A stretch of 64,000 nt of DNA from Gammaproteobacteria bacterium (GCA_026705345.1 JAPPAV010000102.1:1-64000); one strand, 5' to 3'. Shown: positions 26,901 to 36,901, numbered from the stretch's first letter. Notes: a model not told the origin generated them from the sequence alone. A program made the numbers and translations.

Positions 26901-28155
26901 TCCGGTCCCTGCCCAGCCGCCGGTTGAATTTCATGCGTCCGACGGCCGACAGGTCGTAGCGCTCGGGCGCGAAGAACAGGTTGTTGAACAGGTTTTCCGC
27001 CGCCTCCTTGGTCGGCGGTTCTCCCGGCCGCATCATGCGGTAGATCTCGACGAGCGCCTCGAGCTTGGTCTTGGTCACATCGATCGCGAGCGTGTCCGAG
27101 ATGAACGGTCCGCAGTCGAGGTCGTTGGTGTAGATCGTGTCGATGCGCTTGACCCCGGCCTCGATGAGCTGGTCGAGGACTTCGTCGGTGACCGCGGTGT
27201 TGCAGGAGACGATGATCTCCCCGGTTTCCTTGTCGACAATATCCTTGGCGATGACGCGGCCGAGCAGATACTCGCGCGGAACATCCAAGCGGCGCAGGCC
27301 GGACTGCTCCAGGAGCCGGACATGCCGGGCCGTAATCCGTCGACCCACTTCCACGAGCACGTCGCCCGACGCTCCCTTGATCTCGAACGTCGCCACGTCG
27401 CCGCGCAGACGTTCCGCGATGAGATCCATCGAGAAGCCGCCCTTCTTGACGTGGAAGACGTTGTTGTCGAAGAACATCCCGAGGATCTGCTCGGAGGAAT
27501 AGTCGAGGGCGCGCAGGATGATCGTCGCGGGCAGCTTGCGCTTGCGATCGATGCGGACGTAGACCGCATCCTTGGGATCGAACTCGAAGTCGAGCCACGA
27601 TCCGCGGTACGGGATGATCCGCGCGTTGTAGAGGAACTTGCCCGAGGAGTGCGTCTTGCCCTTGTCGTGGTCGAAGAACACGCCCGGCGAGCGATGCAGT
27701 TGCGACACGACGACGCGTTCCGTGCCGTTGATGATGAACGTCCCGTTCTCGGTCATGAGCGGAATCTCGCCCATGTACACTTCCTGCTCCTTGACGTCCT
27801 TGACGGATTTGTTGGAGGAGTCGCGGTCGTAGATGATGAGCCGCACCCGGACCCGCAGCGGCGCAGCGTAGGTAAGCGTACGCAGAACGCACTCGCGCAC
27901 ATCGAAAGGCGGTTCGCCGAGTCGGTAGTCGACGTATTCGAGGGCGGCGTTGCCCGAATAGCTCACGATGGGGAACACGGAGCGGAAGGCGGCGTGGAGC
28001 CCGACGTCCTGGAGCCTCGACGCCCTGACGCCTCGTTGCAGGAACTTGCCGTAGGAATCCACCTGGATCGACAACAGGTAGGGGATTTCCATGGCTTCGG
28101 GCAGCTTGCCGAAGTCTTTGCGGATGCGCTTTTTCTCAGTGAAACTGTACGCCAT
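23932..28155 (-). CDS. rpoB: DNA-directed RNA polymerase subunit beta
   Basis: A 1407-residue beta subunit that begins [20 protein letters not shown], typical of gammaproteobacteria. Rifampicin-region residues appear normal: [31 protein letters not shown]. The SI1-like and beta flap regions align by eye with E. coli. The extra ~65 residues include a clear ~40-residue insertion at residues 610-649, before [18 protein letters not shown]. The C-terminus [22 protein letters not shown] is canonical. Translation starts at ATG 28155 preceded by ACGGGGAA. The gene lies downstream of the rplL attenuator. Confidence 0.98.
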   Translation of the reverse strand: MAYSFTEKKRIRKDFGKLPEAMEIPYLLSIQVDSYGKFLQRGVRASRLQDVGLHAAFRSVFPIVSYSGNAALEYVDYRLGEPPFDVRECVLRTLTYAAPLRVRVRLIIYDRDSSNKSVKDVKEQEVYMGEIPLMTENGTFIINGTERVVVSQLHRSPGVFFDHDKGKTHSSGKFLYNARIIPYRGSWLDFEFDPKDAVYVRIDRKRKLPATIILRALDYSSEQILGMFFDNNVFHVKKGGFSMDLIAERLRGDVATFEIKGASGDVLVEVGRRITARHVRLLEQSGLRRLDVPREYLLGRVIAKDIVDKETGEIIVSCNTAVTDEVLDQLIEAGVKRIDTIYTNDLDCGPFISDTLAIDVTKTKLEALVEIYRMMRPGEPPTKEAAENLFNNLFFAPERYDLSAVGRMKFNRRLGRDRITGPGILTNQDIIDVLKTLIEIKNGKGSVDDIDHLGNRRVKSVGEMAENQFRVGLIRVERAVKERLSMAESEGLMPQDMINAKPVAAAIKEFFGSSQLSQFMDQTNPLSEVTNKRRVSALGPGGLTRERAGFEVRDVHPTHYGRICPIETPEGPNIGLINSLAAYARTNRYGFLETPYRRVEDGCVVDEVRITAGGDSGFRTGEVMSRQDAEAANRKLGKGAAPARYEAHCHYLSAIDEAEHVIAQANSVLDDSGRFVEDFVDVRHLNEFTKMAPEKVDYMDVSPKQLVSVAAALIPFLEHDDANRALMGSNMQRQAVPTIRTETPLVGTGIERHVARDSGVCMIAERGGVVDSVDAARIVVRVDDDEMTAGEAGVDIYNLTKFTRSNQNTCINQRPLVKEGDRISARDILADGPSVDTGELALGQNMRIAFMPWNGYNFEDSILISERVVQEDRFTSVHIQELTCSARDTKLGPEEITCDIPNVGESALAKLDESGIVYVGAEVAPGDILVGKVTPKGETQLTPEEKLLRAIFGEKASDVKDTSLRVPTGVRGTVIDVRIFTRDGLEKDKRALDIERMELEEIKKDLDDEYRIVEGATFERLREALCGNEAASAPELDSGAEITDAYLDELSSDQWFRVRMADDALNSQLDKAERQLKARRRELDAVFVDKKTKIEGGDDLRPGELKFVKVYLAIKRRIQPGDKMAGRHGNKGVVSVIMPVEDMPFDEHGEPVDIVLNPLGVPSRMNVGQVLETHLGWAAKGVGEKIGQLLEADSGPSIAERAATMRSYLDKVYNGDGSVNGQGEDLGTLTDPEILELAENLRDGVPIATPVFDGAKEDDIRNLLELAGLPSSGQTVLYDGRTGDSFDRPVTVGYMYMLKLDHLVDDKMHCRSTGSYSLVTQQPLQGKAQFGGQRFGEMEVWALEAYGAAYTLQEVLTVKSDDVTGRTKMYKNIVDGDFEMDPGMPESFNVLVKEIRSLGIDIDLHRD
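26209..26328 (-). other. Forty-residue insertion in RpoB
   Basis: RpoB residues 610-649. In E. coli and pseudomonads the sequence around V-V-T-D-[ED]-I goes straight to [HE]YLSAIEE. Here about 40 residues intervene, rich in Gly, Arg and Ala, including [20 protein letters not shown]. It is hydrophilic and probably surface exposed. Function unknown. Confidence 0.6.
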
Positions 28156-28336
28156 TAGATTCCCCGTGGTTCGCGTGTTAGAAAATTGCGTGAGTGTGTC
28201 TTGCCCTTGCCAGCAGCGCGTTTCGATGGTTAGCTAACGGTAAGCGGGCAACGACCCAAACGCGTGACGAAACCGTCGGCGATTGGGAGGCTCGAGACGC
28301 GCGCCGTCGCGCACCGCGCCAGCCGGCTAAAGACGC

Positions 28337-28371
28337 AAAAACCCCATGCGCACGAACCCCGTGCGCATGGG
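28337..28371 (-). terminator. Attenuator between rplL and rpoB
   Basis: On the minus strand CCCATGCGCAC pairs with GTGCGCATGGGG around a GGGGTTC loop, followed by TTTTT. It lies about 100 bp after the rplL stop and about 180 bp before rpoB. This position matches the partial terminator that lowers rpoBC expression relative to the ribosomal proteins in enterics. The rest of the 28156-28472 gap shows further inverted GC-rich repeats but no gene. Confidence 0.85.
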
Positions 28372-28472
28372 CGATATCCCATACGTTCCTCGTCCGGTCG
28401 CGCCGGACGATCTCGACCCGCGCCTCAAGGGCGCGGGCGTTGCAGATCCGATTCAAATCGCGCGGCCGTAAT

Positions 28473-28862
28473 CTACTTGATTTCCACGGACGCGCCCGCG
28501 TCTTCCAACTGTTTCCTTATCTCCTCCGATTCATCTTTGGGGACGCCTTCCTTGAGTGGCGAAGGCGCCTCGTCAACCAGGGCCTTGGCTTCCTTGAGCC
28601 CCAGACCCGTAATGGCCCGGACCGCCTTGATCACGTTGACCTTCTTGTCGCCAACGCCCGCAAGCACGACCGTGAATTCCGTCTGCTCTTCGCCGCCGGC
28701 AGCGGACTCGTCGGAACCGCCGGCGTCCGCCGGTGCAACGGCGAGGGGTGCTGCGGCCGCGGATACGCCGAACTTTTCCTCCATGGAGCGGACGAGTTCC
28801 ACGACTTCCATGACGCTCATATCCGCGATGGCGTTTAAGATATCGTCTTTTGACAAAGCCAT
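28473..28862 (-). CDS. rplL: 50S ribosomal protein L7/L12
   Basis: A 129-residue stalk protein. The N-terminal dimerisation helix hairpin starts [31 protein letters not shown], followed by an Ala/Pro/Gly-rich hinge and the C-terminal domain with [40 protein letters not shown], the factor-binding surface. It forms the stalk with L10, encoded 54 bp upstream. Confidence 0.97.
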   Translation of the reverse strand: MALSKDDILNAIADMSVMEVVELVRSMEEKFGVSAAAAPLAVAPADAGGSDESAAGGEEQTEFTVVLAGVGDKKVNVIKAVRAITGLGLKEAKALVDEAPSPLKEGVPKDESEEIRKQLEDAGASVEIK

Positions 28863-28916
28863 AAAGGTTGACTCCTCAATAAGTTTGTTGATTGATCTGG
28901 TGATTCACCTGCCCGA

Positions 28917-29450
28917 CTAGCCCGTCTGGGCTTCCTTCGAGTCGCTAACCGCGGCCAAGGTCCTGGTCAACTTGGCGGGGACTTCCATGAGCGTTCGGAC
29001 GAACTTGGCGATCGGCGCCTGCATCACCGACATGAGCATGGCGATCGCTTCATCCCGGGTAGGCAGGGTGGCCACGCGGTCGATGTCGTCCGCGGCCAAT
29101 AGCTGACCACCGATCGACAGAGCCTTGACATCGAGCGCCTCGATGTCAACGACGGCCTCCTTGAACAGCCGCGCCGCGGATCCCGGATCGTCGTTGGAGA
29201 AGGCGAGCATCGTGGGGCCCGTCGCGACGTCGGCCAGGCACTCGTAGTCGGTACCCACGACCGCCCGTTTCAGCAACGTGTTGCGGACCACCCGCAGGGT
29301 CACGCCGGACTCGCGTGCGCGGCGACGCAGATCCGTCATGTCGGCGACGCTGACGCCGCGATGATCGGCGACCACGGCCGACAGGGCGTTGCCCGCCGCC
29401 GCGTTCACCTCGGCGACGATCTCTTGTTTCTGTTCGAGCTGCAGTGCCAT
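28917..29450 (-). CDS. rplJ: 50S ribosomal protein L10
   Basis: A 177-residue protein anchoring L7/L12 to the ribosome. Conserved parts: [47 protein letters not shown], and the C-terminal helix that binds L12 dimers ([25 protein letters not shown]). In enterics L10 represses its own translation by binding the leader; the 90-bp leader here (29451-29540) was not analysed for structure in detail. Confidence 0.96.
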   Translation of the reverse strand: MALQLEQKQEIVAEVNAAAGNALSAVVADHRGVSVADMTDLRRRARESGVTLRVVRNTLLKRAVVGTDYECLADVATGPTMLAFSNDDPGSAARLFKEAVVDIEALDVKALSIGGQLLAADDIDRVATLPTRDEAIAMLMSVMQAPIAKFVRTLMEVPAKLTRTLAAVSDSKEAQTG

Positions 29451-29540
29451 CTCTAACTCTCTTGTCCGCGGCCAAAGACTGCCACTCGAACCGAGGTTTG
29501 CCGTATCGTCATCATCATTCGCCGGAACGCAGTGCCGCCG

Positions 29541-30236
29541 CTAGACCTCGAGCGAAGCCTCGTCGATGCGGAGTCCCGGTCCCATCGTGGTCGACAGCGT
29601 GATCTTCTTCAGGTAGTGCCCCTTCGAGGAGGCGGGCCTGGCCCGGCGCAGGTCAACGATCAGCGCCTCGATGTTCTCCTTGACCTGGGTGGGCTCGAAA
29701 CCCACCGTTCCGACCCGGCCGTGCACGATGCCACCGCGGTCGGCGCGGAATTGCACCTGACCCGATTTGGCATTCTTCACCGCCGTCTCCACGTCGGACG
29801 TGACGGTGCCGGTCTTGGGGTTCGGCATCAGTCCGCGGGGTCCGAGCACCCGGCCGAGCGAACCCACCACGCGCATGGCATCCGGGCTCGCGATGACCAC
29901 GTCGAAGTCGATGTCGCCGCCGTTGATGCGTTCCGCCAAGTCGTCCAGTCCCACAACATCGGCGCCGGCGGCCTGCGCCTTGTCGGCATTGTCGCCTTGG
30001 GCGAACACGGCAACCCGGACCTCTTTGCCCGAACCATGCGGCAGGGTGGTCGCGCCGCGAACGGACTGTTCGGATTTCCTGGGATCCACGGCCAGGTTCA
30101 CGGCGACATCGATCGACTCGGCGAAACCCGTCTTCGCGAGGTCGTTGAGCAAGGCCACCGCCTCTTCGATGGGATAGACCTTGGTTCGGTCCACCCTCTC
30201 GTTGACGGTGCGCATCCTTTTCCCCAGCTTGGCCAT
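29541..30236 (-). CDS. rplA: 50S ribosomal protein L1
   Basis: A 231-residue protein starting MAKLGKRM at ATG 30236, 4 bp downstream of the rplK stop codon. Conserved parts include [76 protein letters not shown] and the C-terminal [15 protein letters not shown]. The open frame continues upstream, but these codons overlap rplK. L1 binds 23S rRNA and, in many bacteria, its own operon mRNA as a repressor. Confidence 0.97.
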   Translation of the reverse strand: MAKLGKRMRTVNERVDRTKVYPIEEAVALLNDLAKTGFAESIDVAVNLAVDPRKSEQSVRGATTLPHGSGKEVRVAVFAQGDNADKAQAAGADVVGLDDLAERINGGDIDFDVVIASPDAMRVVGSLGRVLGPRGLMPNPKTGTVTSDVETAVKNAKSGQVQFRADRGGIVHGRVGTVGFEPTQVKENIEALIVDLRRARPASSKGHYLKKITLSTTMGPGLRIDEASLEV

Positions 30237-30240
30237 CTCG

Positions 30241-30696
30241 CTAGCCTCCGGCACTAGGCCGCAATGCGGCGTCGTCCACTTCGATACCCGCACTGCGCGC
30301 GCTGCCGGCGATGGTGCGCACGGCCGCGTCGAGGTCGGCGGCGGTGAGATCCGGCATCTTGATCCGGGCGATTTCCTCGAGCTGGGACCGGGTGACCTTG
30401 CCCTTCTTGTCCGTATTGGGCGTTCCGGAGCCCTTGTCGATATTCGCCGCCTTGCGCAACAAGACCGAGGCGGGCGAGGTCTTCGTGATGAAGGTGAACG
30501 ACCGGTCGCTGTACACGGTGATGACCACCGGTACCGGCAGCCCGGCTTCCTGACGTTGCGTCTCTGCGTTGAACGCCTTGCAGAACTCCATGATGTTTAC
30601 GCCGTGCTGTCCAAGCGCAGGGCCCACGGGCGGTGCCGGGTTGGCCTGCCCGGCCGGAACCTGGAGCTTGATATAGGCTTCGACTTTCTTCGCCAT
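30241..30696 (-). CDS. rplK: 50S ribosomal protein L11
   Basis: A 151-residue protein with the N-terminal [39 protein letters not shown] and the rRNA-binding C-terminal domain ([40 protein letters not shown]). The C-terminus is extended by about eight residues (ALRPSAGG) beyond the usual end. It lies between nusG and rplA, as in enterics. Confidence 0.97.
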   Translation of the reverse strand: MAKKVEAYIKLQVPAGQANPAPPVGPALGQHGVNIMEFCKAFNAETQRQEAGLPVPVVITVYSDRSFTFITKTSPASVLLRKAANIDKGSGTPNTDKKGKVTRSQLEEIARIKMPDLTAADLDAAVRTIAGSARSAGIEVDDAALRPSAGG

Positions 30697-30754
30697 CGTA
30701 CCTACCCGATGCCTACCCGACGCCTGCGCGGCAATACCTCTGGACCCTGTGCCA

Positions 30755-31282
30755 TCAGCCTTTCTCCACCTGCGAGAAGTCCAACTCCACCGGCGTCGAA
30801 CGACCGAATATCGTCACCGCGACGACCATACGGCTCTTCTCGTAGTTGACTTCCTCAACGACGCCATTGAAATCGTTGAACGGGCCGTCGATGACCCGCA
30901 CCAGTTCGCCGGGCTCGAACATCGTCTTGGGCGTTGCCTTCTCGCTTCCCTCCTGGACCCGGGCAAGGATCGCCTGGGCTTCGGCATCCGATAGCGGCGC
31001 CGGTTCGTCGGCCCGACCCCCGATGAAACCCATCACCCGGGGGGTCTCCTTGACCAGGTGCCAAGTGTCGTTGTTGAGATCCATGTGCACGAGTACGTAG
31101 CCGGGGAAGAACTTCCGCTCGCTGCGCCGCTTCTGTCCGGCTCGCATCTCCACGACTTCCTCGGTCGGCACCAGCACGTCGTCGAAGTGTTCCTTCAGCG
31201 AGGACAATTCGATCCGCTCCTTGAGCGATCGCGCCACGGCCTTCTCGAAACCCGAGTAGGCATGAACCACGTACCAGCGCAT
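30755..31282 (-). CDS. nusG: Transcription termination/antitermination factor NusG
   Basis: A 175-residue NusG. The NGN domain starts [24 protein letters not shown] and has [23 protein letters not shown]; the KOW domain is [28 protein letters not shown] 31282 is preferred to the adjacent in-frame GTG at 31285. It follows secE by 16 bp. It binds RNA polymerase and links it to Rho or to ribosomal S10. Confidence 0.97.
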   Translation of the reverse strand: MRWYVVHAYSGFEKAVARSLKERIELSSLKEHFDDVLVPTEEVVEMRAGQKRRSERKFFPGYVLVHMDLNNDTWHLVKETPRVMGFIGGRADEPAPLSDAEAQAILARVQEGSEKATPKTMFEPGELVRVIDGPFNDFNGVVEEVNYEKSRMVVAVTIFGRSTPVELDFSQVEKG

Positions 31283-31298
31283 CACCGATTGTCCCGCA

Positions 31299-31676
31299 CT
31301 AGCCGATCACCTGTTTCACGAGGAAACTCAAACCCGAGTCGAGCCCCCAGAGAATCAGCGCGAAGAGCAAAATCAGAATCAACACGATCAGGGTCGTCTG
31401 GGTGGTTTCTTGCCGGTTCGGCCAAACCACGCGCCGCAGTTCCGTCCTGGCTTCCCGCGCCAGATTCCATACCCGCTGGCCCCGTTCGGTCTGCAACGCT
31501 GCAAAGCCAGCGACCAGGGCCAGGCCGACCAGCGCGAGGGCTCGATACAGGAACGGCTGGTCGCCGAAGTACCAATTGCCCACGACGCCTACGGCGACGA
31601 GCACCATCACGACGATCCATTTAAGCCAATCGACGATGACTCCGCTCTCCTTTCTCGCTACGCCCGTTGCCGCCAC
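31299..31676 (-). CDS. secE: Preprotein translocase subunit SecE
   Basis: About 125 residues with three hydrophobic helices ([53 protein letters not shown]) and the conserved cytoplasmic amphipathic stretch [21 protein letters not shown]. Start choice: no ATG lies near the expected N-terminus. GTG 31676, with GGAAG 6 nt upstream, gives a short leader and a length close to E. coli SecE (127 residues). A second strong Shine-Dalgarno (AAAGGAG, 31647-31653) inside the gene faces only GTC/ATC codons. It stabilises SecY in the inner membrane. Confidence 0.9.
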   Translation of the reverse strand: MAATGVARKESGVIVDWLKWIVVMVLVAVGVVGNWYFGDQPFLYRALALVGLALVAGFAALQTERGQRVWNLAREARTELRRVVWPNRQETTQTTLIVLILILLFALILWGLDSGLSFLVKQVIG

Positions 31677-31710
31677 TGCTGTCTTCCGCTGCGTCCGCTT
31701 GTCCGGTAAG

Positions 31711-31786
31711 TGGCAGGCCAGGAGGGACTCGAACCCCCAACCTGCGGTTTTGGAGACCGCTGCTCTACCAATTGAGCTACTGGCCT
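31711..31786 (-). tRNA. tRNA-Trp (CCA)
   Basis: 76 nt including an encoded CCA end. The acceptor stem pairs AGGCCAG with CTGGCCT, the anticodon loop reads CTCCAAA (anticodon CCA) and the T loop contains GGTTCGAGTCC. It sits between tuf and secE, as in many gammaproteobacteria. Confidence 0.97.
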
Positions 31787-31821
31787 TCCGGCACTCGGTC
31801 CAGCCCTTCCGGCTCCCTCGT

Positions 31822-33018
31822 TCAGGCGATGATCTTGGTGACGACCCCGGCACCGACCGTACGGCCACCCTCGCGGATGGCGAATCTCAAGCCCTCGTCC
31901 ATGGCGATGGGGCTGATCAGGGTCCCTTCCAGGTTGACGTTGTCGCCCGGCATCACCATCTCGACCCCGTCGGGCAGGTTCACGGAGCCCGTGACGTCCG
32001 TCGTCCGGAAGTAGAACTGCGGGCGATAGCCTTCGAAGAACGGCGTGTGGCGGCCGCCTTCGTCCTTGGACAGAACGTAGACCTCCGCCTCGAACTGGGT
32101 ATGCGGGGTGATGCTGCCCGGCACCGCCAACACCTGGCCGCGTTCGACGTCCTCGCGTTTGGTGCCCCGAAGCAGGACACCGATGTTCTCGCCGGCACGA
32201 CCTTCGTCGAGCAGCTTGCGGAACATCTCGACGCCCGTACAGGTCGTCCGCTGCGCCTCGCGAATGCCGATGATCTCGATTTCGTCGCCGACCTTGACGA
32301 TGCCCCGGTCAACCCGGCCCGTCACCACCGTACCGCGTCCCTGGATCGTGAAGACGTCCTCGATGGGCATTAGGAACGGCTGGTCCACGGGCCGTTCCGG
32401 CTCGGGGACGTAGTCGTCGAGGGTCTGGATAAGTTCCAACACGCTGCCCTCGCCGATCTCGGACGTATCGCCCTCAAGTGCCTGCAATGCGCTACCGACC
32501 ACGATGGGCGTGTCTTCGGGAAACTCGTTCTGCTCGAGTATCTCCTGGATGTCGAGCGTCACGAGTTCGACGAACTCCTCGCGCTCGTCCTCCTCGAGTT
32601 GATCCACCTTGTTCATGTAGACCACGATGCGCGGCACGCCGACTTGGCGCGCCAGCAGGATGTGCTCCCGGGTTTGGGGCATGGGGCCGTCGACGGCCGA
32701 CACGACGAGGATTGCGCCATCCATCTGGGCAGCGCCAGTGATCATGTTCTTGACGTAGTCCGCATGGCCCGGGCAGTCGACGTGGGCGTAGTGCCGATTC
32801 GCGCTCTCGTACTCCACATGCGTCGTGGCGATGGTGATACCGCGTTCGCGTTCCTCGGGCGCGTTGTCGATCTCGTCGAACTCCTTGATCTCGCCGCCCT
32901 GGCGTGCCGCGCAGATCTTGGTCATCGCCGCGGTCAGCGTGGTCTTGCCGTGATCCACGTGCCCGATCGTGCCGACATTGATGTGCGGCTTGGTTCGTTC
33001 GAATCTCTCTTTGGCCAT
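31822..33018 (-). CDS. tuf: Elongation factor Tu
   Basis: A 398-residue GTPase with G1 GHVDHGKTT, switch [17 protein letters not shown]3 DCPGHADY and G4 NKVD. Domains 2 and 3 ([38 protein letters not shown]) are intact. It delivers aminoacyl-tRNA to the ribosome. The upstream tRNA-Thr is on the same strand with about 110 bp between, so co-transcription with the tRNAs is likely, as in the enteric thrU-tufB operon. Confidence 0.98.
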   Translation of the reverse strand: MAKERFERTKPHINVGTIGHVDHGKTTLTAAMTKICAARQGGEIKEFDEIDNAPEERERGITIATTHVEYESANRHYAHVDCPGHADYVKNMITGAAQMDGAILVVSAVDGPMPQTREHILLARQVGVPRIVVYMNKVDQLEEDEREEFVELVTLDIQEILEQNEFPEDTPIVVGSALQALEGDTSEIGEGSVLELIQTLDDYVPEPERPVDQPFLMPIEDVFTIQGRGTVVTGRVDRGIVKVGDEIEIIGIREAQRTTCTGVEMFRKLLDEGRAGENIGVLLRGTKREDVERGQVLAVPGSITPHTQFEAEVYVLSKDEGGRHTPFFEGYRPQFYFRTTDVTGSVNLPDGVEMVMPGDNVNLEGTLISPIAMDEGLRFAIREGGRTVGAGVVTKIIA

Positions 33019-33127
33019 GTCGAGGCGGTCTCCTTATGCTCCTCTCAACGCGTATCTCGCGCGGTTTTAGCTGCTGCCGGCGTCCCCAACCCGTTGGCCA
33101 ACGACGCCGCGTAAGTCAAATGTCAAC

Positions 33128-33203
33128 TGGTGCTCACAATCGGATTCGAACCGATGACCTCGTCCTTACCAAGGACGTGCTCTACCAACTGAGCTATGTG
33201 AGC
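33128..33203 (-). tRNA. tRNA-Thr (GGU)
   Basis: 76 nt with encoded CCA. The anticodon loop is TTGGTAA between CGTCC/GGACG stems (anticodon GGT), and the T arm is GGTTCGAATCC. It corresponds to enteric thrT by position next to tuf. Confidence 0.97.
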
Positions 33204-33263
33204 GATCATCGGGATCCACAATCGGCTTAACCGGTCAGACCAATCGGCGCGGGATTGGCTGCT

Positions 33264-33337
33264 TGGAGCGGGTAGCGGGAATCGAACCCGCGCCATCAGC
33301 TTGGAAGGCTGAGGTTCTACCACTGAACCATACCCGC
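33264..33337 (-). tRNA. tRNA-Gly (UCC)
   Basis: 74 nt with encoded CCA. Acceptor stem GCGGGTA/TACCCGC, anticodon loop CTTCCAA (anticodon TCC). It corresponds to enteric glyT. Confidence 0.97.
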
Positions 33338-33400
33338 TGCAGCAGGTGCCTCGCCTCAACACCGTAAGCTCGCAACCCTGCCGACTCGCCACCGCGCCAC

Positions 33401-33485
33401 TGGTGGAGGGGGTAGGATTCGAACCTACGAAGGCTAAGCCGTCAGATTTACAGTCTGATCCCTTTGGCCGCTCGGGAACCCCTCC
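33401..33485 (-). tRNA. tRNA-Tyr (GUA)
   Basis: 85 nt with the long variable arm of class II tRNAs. Acceptor GGAGGGG/CCCCTCC, anticodon loop CTGTAAA (anticodon GTA), encoded CCA. It corresponds to enteric tyrU; in E. coli the next tRNA upstream is thrU, here displaced by 6.7 kb. Confidence 0.97.
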
Positions 33486-33540
33486 GGGACTCGCAAGTAA
33501 AAAGACGCGAAAGTGTGCCTATGGGAGCGGTTGGTGTCAA

Positions 33541-33555
33541 CGCCGATTTGCCGCC
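33541..33555 (+). repeat. 15-bp direct repeat, left of the IS
   Basis: CGCCGATTTGCCGCC, identical to 35154-35168 on the other side of the insertion sequence, 18 bp outside the left terminal repeat. It is too far from the IS ends to be a simple target duplication. Confidence 0.75.
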
Positions 33556-33570
33556 TGTCAAAGCAATTTA

Positions 33571-35137
33571 GAGATGTCCCCTCTTCTCCAATTTAGAAAT
33601 GTCCCCTTCCGGTGAGAGGTCTATTCGTGGCTCCACGATGGCGGTCCGGGGTGGCGCCGGACGGGTCTGTCCGGTCGGTGCCGGCGAGGTCGCAGGGGTG
33701 CCGAAGGTCTGCCGCTCCGCCGCTTGGGCTGAGGGAGCGTAGCGACCGAAGACCAAGCGGCGGAGCGGCGCGGCGTCAGCCGGCGGCCACCCCGTCCGCC
33801 TCCGGCTTGAACGGACGGCGCCAGGGGTGGTCCGGGGGCGGCTTCGAGGCCGACCGCGAGCGCTGCTCCGCCTTCGCGCGCTCCACCCGCTGCCGAACGC
33901 TCTTGCCGTCCTCCACCGGCGACGGTTCCTCGCCCTCGCCGAGCAGCCGCACCGCAAGCTCCCTGCCGCCGCGCAGCACCGTCACCGCGCCGTCGAATCC
34001 CTTGCACACCGTCACCGCCGCGCCGCGCATCCGGTAGCCCTTGCCCTGGCCGGTCACCTGGTAGGTGCGCCCCTCGAAGCTGATCGACAGGTTCCGCGTG
34101 ATCTTGCGGGCGTGCTGCTCGCACAGGATGAGGTCCAGCTCGCGTCCGTCGTGCAGCACCGCCCGGTGCGCGTCCGCCGGGTTGCGCGGCGCCACGCCGA
34201 AACGCCGGTTGTAGTCCGCCACGAACGCCGGCAGGTAGGCGTTGCCCGCCGCCATGCCGCAGATCCCGCGCAGCCGCATCTCCTTCACCAGCCGGTCCTG
34301 CAGCGTCCGGTTCGCCCGCTCCACGCGGCCCTTGGCCTGCGGGCTGCCGGCGTGGATCGACTCGACGTCCAGCGTCCGCAGCGCCCGCGCGAACTGCGTC
34401 GCCTCGCCCTCGCGGTCCCGCCGGTTGACGCGGAACACGCTGTAGCGGTCCGAGTAGTACGCCACCGGCCGGCCGTGCGACTCGAGGTGCGCGCGCGTCG
34501 TGCGCATGTACGCCTCCGTCGTCTCCGCGGCGAAGAACCCCGTCGCCAGCAGCCGCGACGTCGCGTCGTCCACGTACACGATCAGCGTGCACGACGGCCC
34601 CCGGCCCTCGAACCAGTCGTGCGGCGAGCCGTCGATCTGCACCACGTCCCCCAGGCAATCCCGCCGCGGCCGGCTCGGATGTTCGCGCACCTCGCGGCGC
34701 GCCTTCGGCTCCCACAGCCCGTCCTCGATCATCCAGCCGCGCAGCGTCTCCGCCGACAGCCGGTGGCCGTGCTCGTCGGCCAGCTTCTCGCACGCGAACG
34801 TGGGACCGAAGTCCCGGTACCGCTCGCGCACCAGATCCAGCACCGCCCGGCGGAACGCCTCGTCGAATGCGCGGTTCGACCGCCTGCCGCGCCGGCCCGA
34901 CGCCAGACCCGCCGCCCCGCGTTCCCGGTAGCGGCGCACCAGCCGCTTGACCTGCCGTACCCCCATACCCAGACGCCGCGCCGCCTCGGACTGCGGCAGC
35001 CGGCTCTCGACCACCTCGCGGATCACCGCCACGCGATCCGCCTCCCGCGTGCTCAGAAACACCTCCCCGTCGCCCATCCCCACAGCCTCCATGCCGCCGA
35101 AAAGGGGACATCTTAAAATTGGACAAAGGGGACATTA
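33571..35137. mobile_element. Insertion sequence (ISNCY/IS1202-like), about 1.57 kb
   Basis: Both ends carry the same two-part inverted repeat: an outer ATGTCCCCT, about 6-7 bp, then TCCAATTT, then an inner ATGTCCCC (left 33574-33606; right 35107-35135 as GGGGACATCTTAAAATTGGA followed by caaAGGGGACAT). A single transposase gene fills the interior. Immediate target duplications are not obvious, but a 15-bp direct repeat (33541-33555 and 35154-35168) brackets the element. The element lies between tRNA-Tyr and the dioxygenase gene. Confidence 0.85.
33776..35092 (-). CDS. DDE transposase of the ISNCY/IS1202-like group
   Basis: A 438-residue transposase. The N-terminal helix-turn-helix domain reads AARRLGMGVRQVKRLVRRYRERGAAGL, and a second DNA-binding part follows. 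The DDE catalytic core is visible as VVQIDGSPHDWF (first Asp), YYSDRYSVFRVN (second Asp) and SPQAKGRVERANRTLQDRLVKEM (Glu). The gene is intact with no frameshift, so the element may be active. The C-terminal ~60 residues are basic and low in complexity. Confidence 0.9.
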   Translation of the reverse strand: MEAVGMGDGEVFLSTREADRVAVIREVVESRLPQSEAARRLGMGVRQVKRLVRRYRERGAAGLASGRRGRRSNRAFDEAFRRAVLDLVRERYRDFGPTFACEKLADEHGHRLSAETLRGWMIEDGLWEPKARREVREHPSRPRRDCLGDVVQIDGSPHDWFEGRGPSCTLIVYVDDATSRLLATGFFAAETTEAYMRTTRAHLESHGRPVAYYSDRYSVFRVNRRDREGEATQFARALRTLDVESIHAGSPQAKGRVERANRTLQDRLVKEMRLRGICGMAAGNAYLPAFVADYNRRFGVAPRNPADAHRAVLHDGRELDLILCEQHARKITRNLSISFEGRTYQVTGQGKGYRMRGAAVTVCKGFDGAVTVLRGGRELAVRLLGEGEEPSPVEDGKSVRQRVERAKAEQRSRSASKPPPDHPWRRPFKPEADGVAAG

Positions 35138-35153
35138 CTGTCTTGGGCTAACA

Positions 35154-35168
35154 CGCCGATTTGCCGCC
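35154..35168 (+). repeat. 15-bp direct repeat, right of the IS
   Basis: CGCCGATTTGCCGCC, identical to 33541-33555. It lies 18 bp outside the right terminal repeat. Confidence 0.75.
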
Positions 35169-35319
35169 GGGAACCCTTGGTCCCACACGGCCAAACCACC
35201 GTGGAACAGGGATCACCAACAGCGCCCGAGCCCGGCATCGGCGTGTCCGACGTGGGCGTGGTTGTACCAAGTCCGCAAGCGCTGTAAGAAGACCATGTCA
35301 AAGCAACGGTCCCTGACGC

Positions 35320-36519
35320 ATGGTCGAGGCCATCGACGAACGATTGCGGCGGGCATTCGGCGCACACGTGCGATGCGAAGGTCCGCTGGCGGCTGGCGGC
35401 GCGGGGTTGCGGGTAACCGGGATCGATCTCCGAAACAGGCTCGGACCCGACGAGGTGAACGCCCTTCTGGACGCCCTTGGCCACTACCGCATCGTGACGT
35501 TGGCGGAACAGCGCCTGGAGTCATTCTCGGTAGCCCATTTCGAGCGATTCGCCAATCATTGGGGCGCGCCGCTTCCGCATCCGAGCAATTTCAAGCGCCC
35601 GGCACTCGAACGCTTCATGGACAACCCCGAACTTCTGCCGCCCGAAGAGCGCCCTTCCTCCCGGGTCGACGCGGCCTTTCCGGGGCAACTGCGCTGCCTG
35701 CCGGGCGCCGAGTCGCCCGCCGTGCTCGTCGTCGCCAACATGCATCGGCTCAGCGACGAGGAGCGTGAAGCCGGGCCGAGAGTGACCCGCGGGACGACCT
35801 GGCACACCGACATCGAGCATCATCCGATCCCGCTTCATGTGTCCATGTTCCTCGTCCACAAGGTGCCCGTGTCGCGCAACGCCCCGGGCGGTACGTGGGT
35901 TGCCGACCCCCAGTCGGAGATGCCGCCAAACGACCCATACTTCGAAGACGCCGAGCCCGGGTTGATGCGTCTTCGCCGGGCGCTGCCCCTCAACGGCGAG
36001 ACGTCGTTCGCCGATACCGCCGCGGCATTCGCGGCACTCTCCAGCGCCGAGCGGATACGCCTCGCCAACATACACCTACGCAGGCATTCGTATACCAGGA
36101 ACGAAGCGGATCCCGTTCCACTGGTTCATACGAATCCCCGCTCGGGGATCCAATCGCTGCACAGCCCACTCTGGTGCCCACGACCTCCTCGCCAGATCCC
36201 GGTCGAAGTCGACGGCATGTCGGTGGAAGCATCGCGGGCTTTCCTCGACGAGATCGAGGCCCATGTCTTGCAGGGAGAGTTTCGCTATGACCACGTCCAC
36301 ACGCCCGGCGACGTGACGATCTGGGATCTGTTCATGACCATCCATGTCGCCCCACCGATCAAGGAGAACATTCAATCCATCGACGACGCCCGCCTCTTCT
36401 ACCGCATCAGCTGCAAGGGCGAACCGGCATTGACCCTGCCGAGACGCGATCCGCCGGAGTGGATCGAGGAGCACATCTTCCTGGGGTACACGACGCCGCG
36501 GGAAGTGATCCAAGTCTGA
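35320..36519 (+). CDS. TauD/TfdA-family Fe(II)/2-oxoglutarate-dependent dioxygenase
   Basis: A 399-residue enzyme. The facial triad is seen as H162-x-D164 in TTWHTDIEHH and the distal His in DLFMTIHVAPP; the 2-oxoglutarate-binding Arg is in ARLFYRISCKG. It is longer than typical TauD (about 280-300 residues) because of an insertion between the HxD and the distal His. Possible substrates are sulfonates, alkyl compounds or aromatic ethers; none can be chosen. It lies between the IS and the tRNA-Thr island, and a 15-bp tRNA-Thr-like repeat starts 2 bp after its stop codon. Confidence 0.75.
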   Translation: MVEAIDERLRRAFGAHVRCEGPLAAGGAGLRVTGIDLRNRLGPDEVNALLDALGHYRIVTLAEQRLESFSVAHFERFANHWGAPLPHPSNFKRPALERFMDNPELLPPEERPSSRVDAAFPGQLRCLPGAESPAVLVVANMHRLSDEEREAGPRVTRGTTWHTDIEHHPIPLHVSMFLVHKVPVSRNAPGGTWVADPQSEMPPNDPYFEDAEPGLMRLRRALPLNGETSFADTAAAFAALSSAERIRLANIHLRRHSYTRNEADPVPLVHTNPRSGIQSLHSPLWCPRPPRQIPVEVDGMSVEASRAFLDEIEAHVLQGEFRYDHVHTPGDVTIWDLFMTIHVAPPIKENIQSIDDARLFYRISCKGEPALTLPRRDPPEWIEEHIFLGYTTPREVIQV

Positions 36520-36520
36520 C

Positions 36521-36535
36521 GGTACCGCCACGAGG
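36521..36535 (+). repeat. Distal attachment-site-like copy of the tRNA-Thr 3' end
   Basis: GGTACCGCCACGAGG differs by one base from GGTGCCGCCACGAGG, the 3' end of tRNA-Thr(UGU) at 40160-40174. Similarity continues loosely (ttCGAAgcC against aatCGAAcCC). The orientation matches what a tRNA-targeting integration leaves behind. The stretch 36536-36901 between here and the next gene shows no other coding sequence that I can support. Confidence 0.7.
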
Positions 36536-36901
36536 TTCGAAGCCTAAACGGTAAGCCTATGTATATGGGCCGGAAAAGTGGTCCTACTACTTCGTTTGCG
36601 CCACGCTCTTTGCCCTACAGGGCTATTCGTCCCGGAAGGGGAGCACACATGCCCGAGTGCCCGCACCGCCAATCGAGGTGACGAGTGGCGTCATCGGACG
36701 GCCGGGTCACCCGCCCATCCCCCGCTCGCCGTCCGGCATCCTGCATTTGAAAGCCCAGCAGGGGTCTCGTCGCTTCATGCGTCCCGCCGGGCAAAGGCCA
36801 ACTGTCGGGACGTGACGACTCGTTCAGACTTCATTCAGGTTTCCTGCATTACTATCCGCCGCGATTCGTGATCGATGATCCACAGGGCGAGGAGGTGTCC
36901 C

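Noticed and set aside
22432-28158. Long open frames opposite rpoC and rpoB (458 and 878 codons)
   Set aside because: They mirror the GC-rich third positions of the true genes, lack family motifs and would cover essential genes antisense.
31635-31653. Non-standard GTC or ATC start of secE behind the strong AAAGGAG site
   Set aside because: An in-frame GTG at 31676 with its own GGAAG site gives a normal-length SecE, so an exceptional initiation codon is not needed.
33827-35116. A 429-codon open frame opposite the transposase
   Set aside because: Composition is almost all Arg/Pro/Ala/Val repeats produced by the complementary strand of a GC-rich gene; no motifs.
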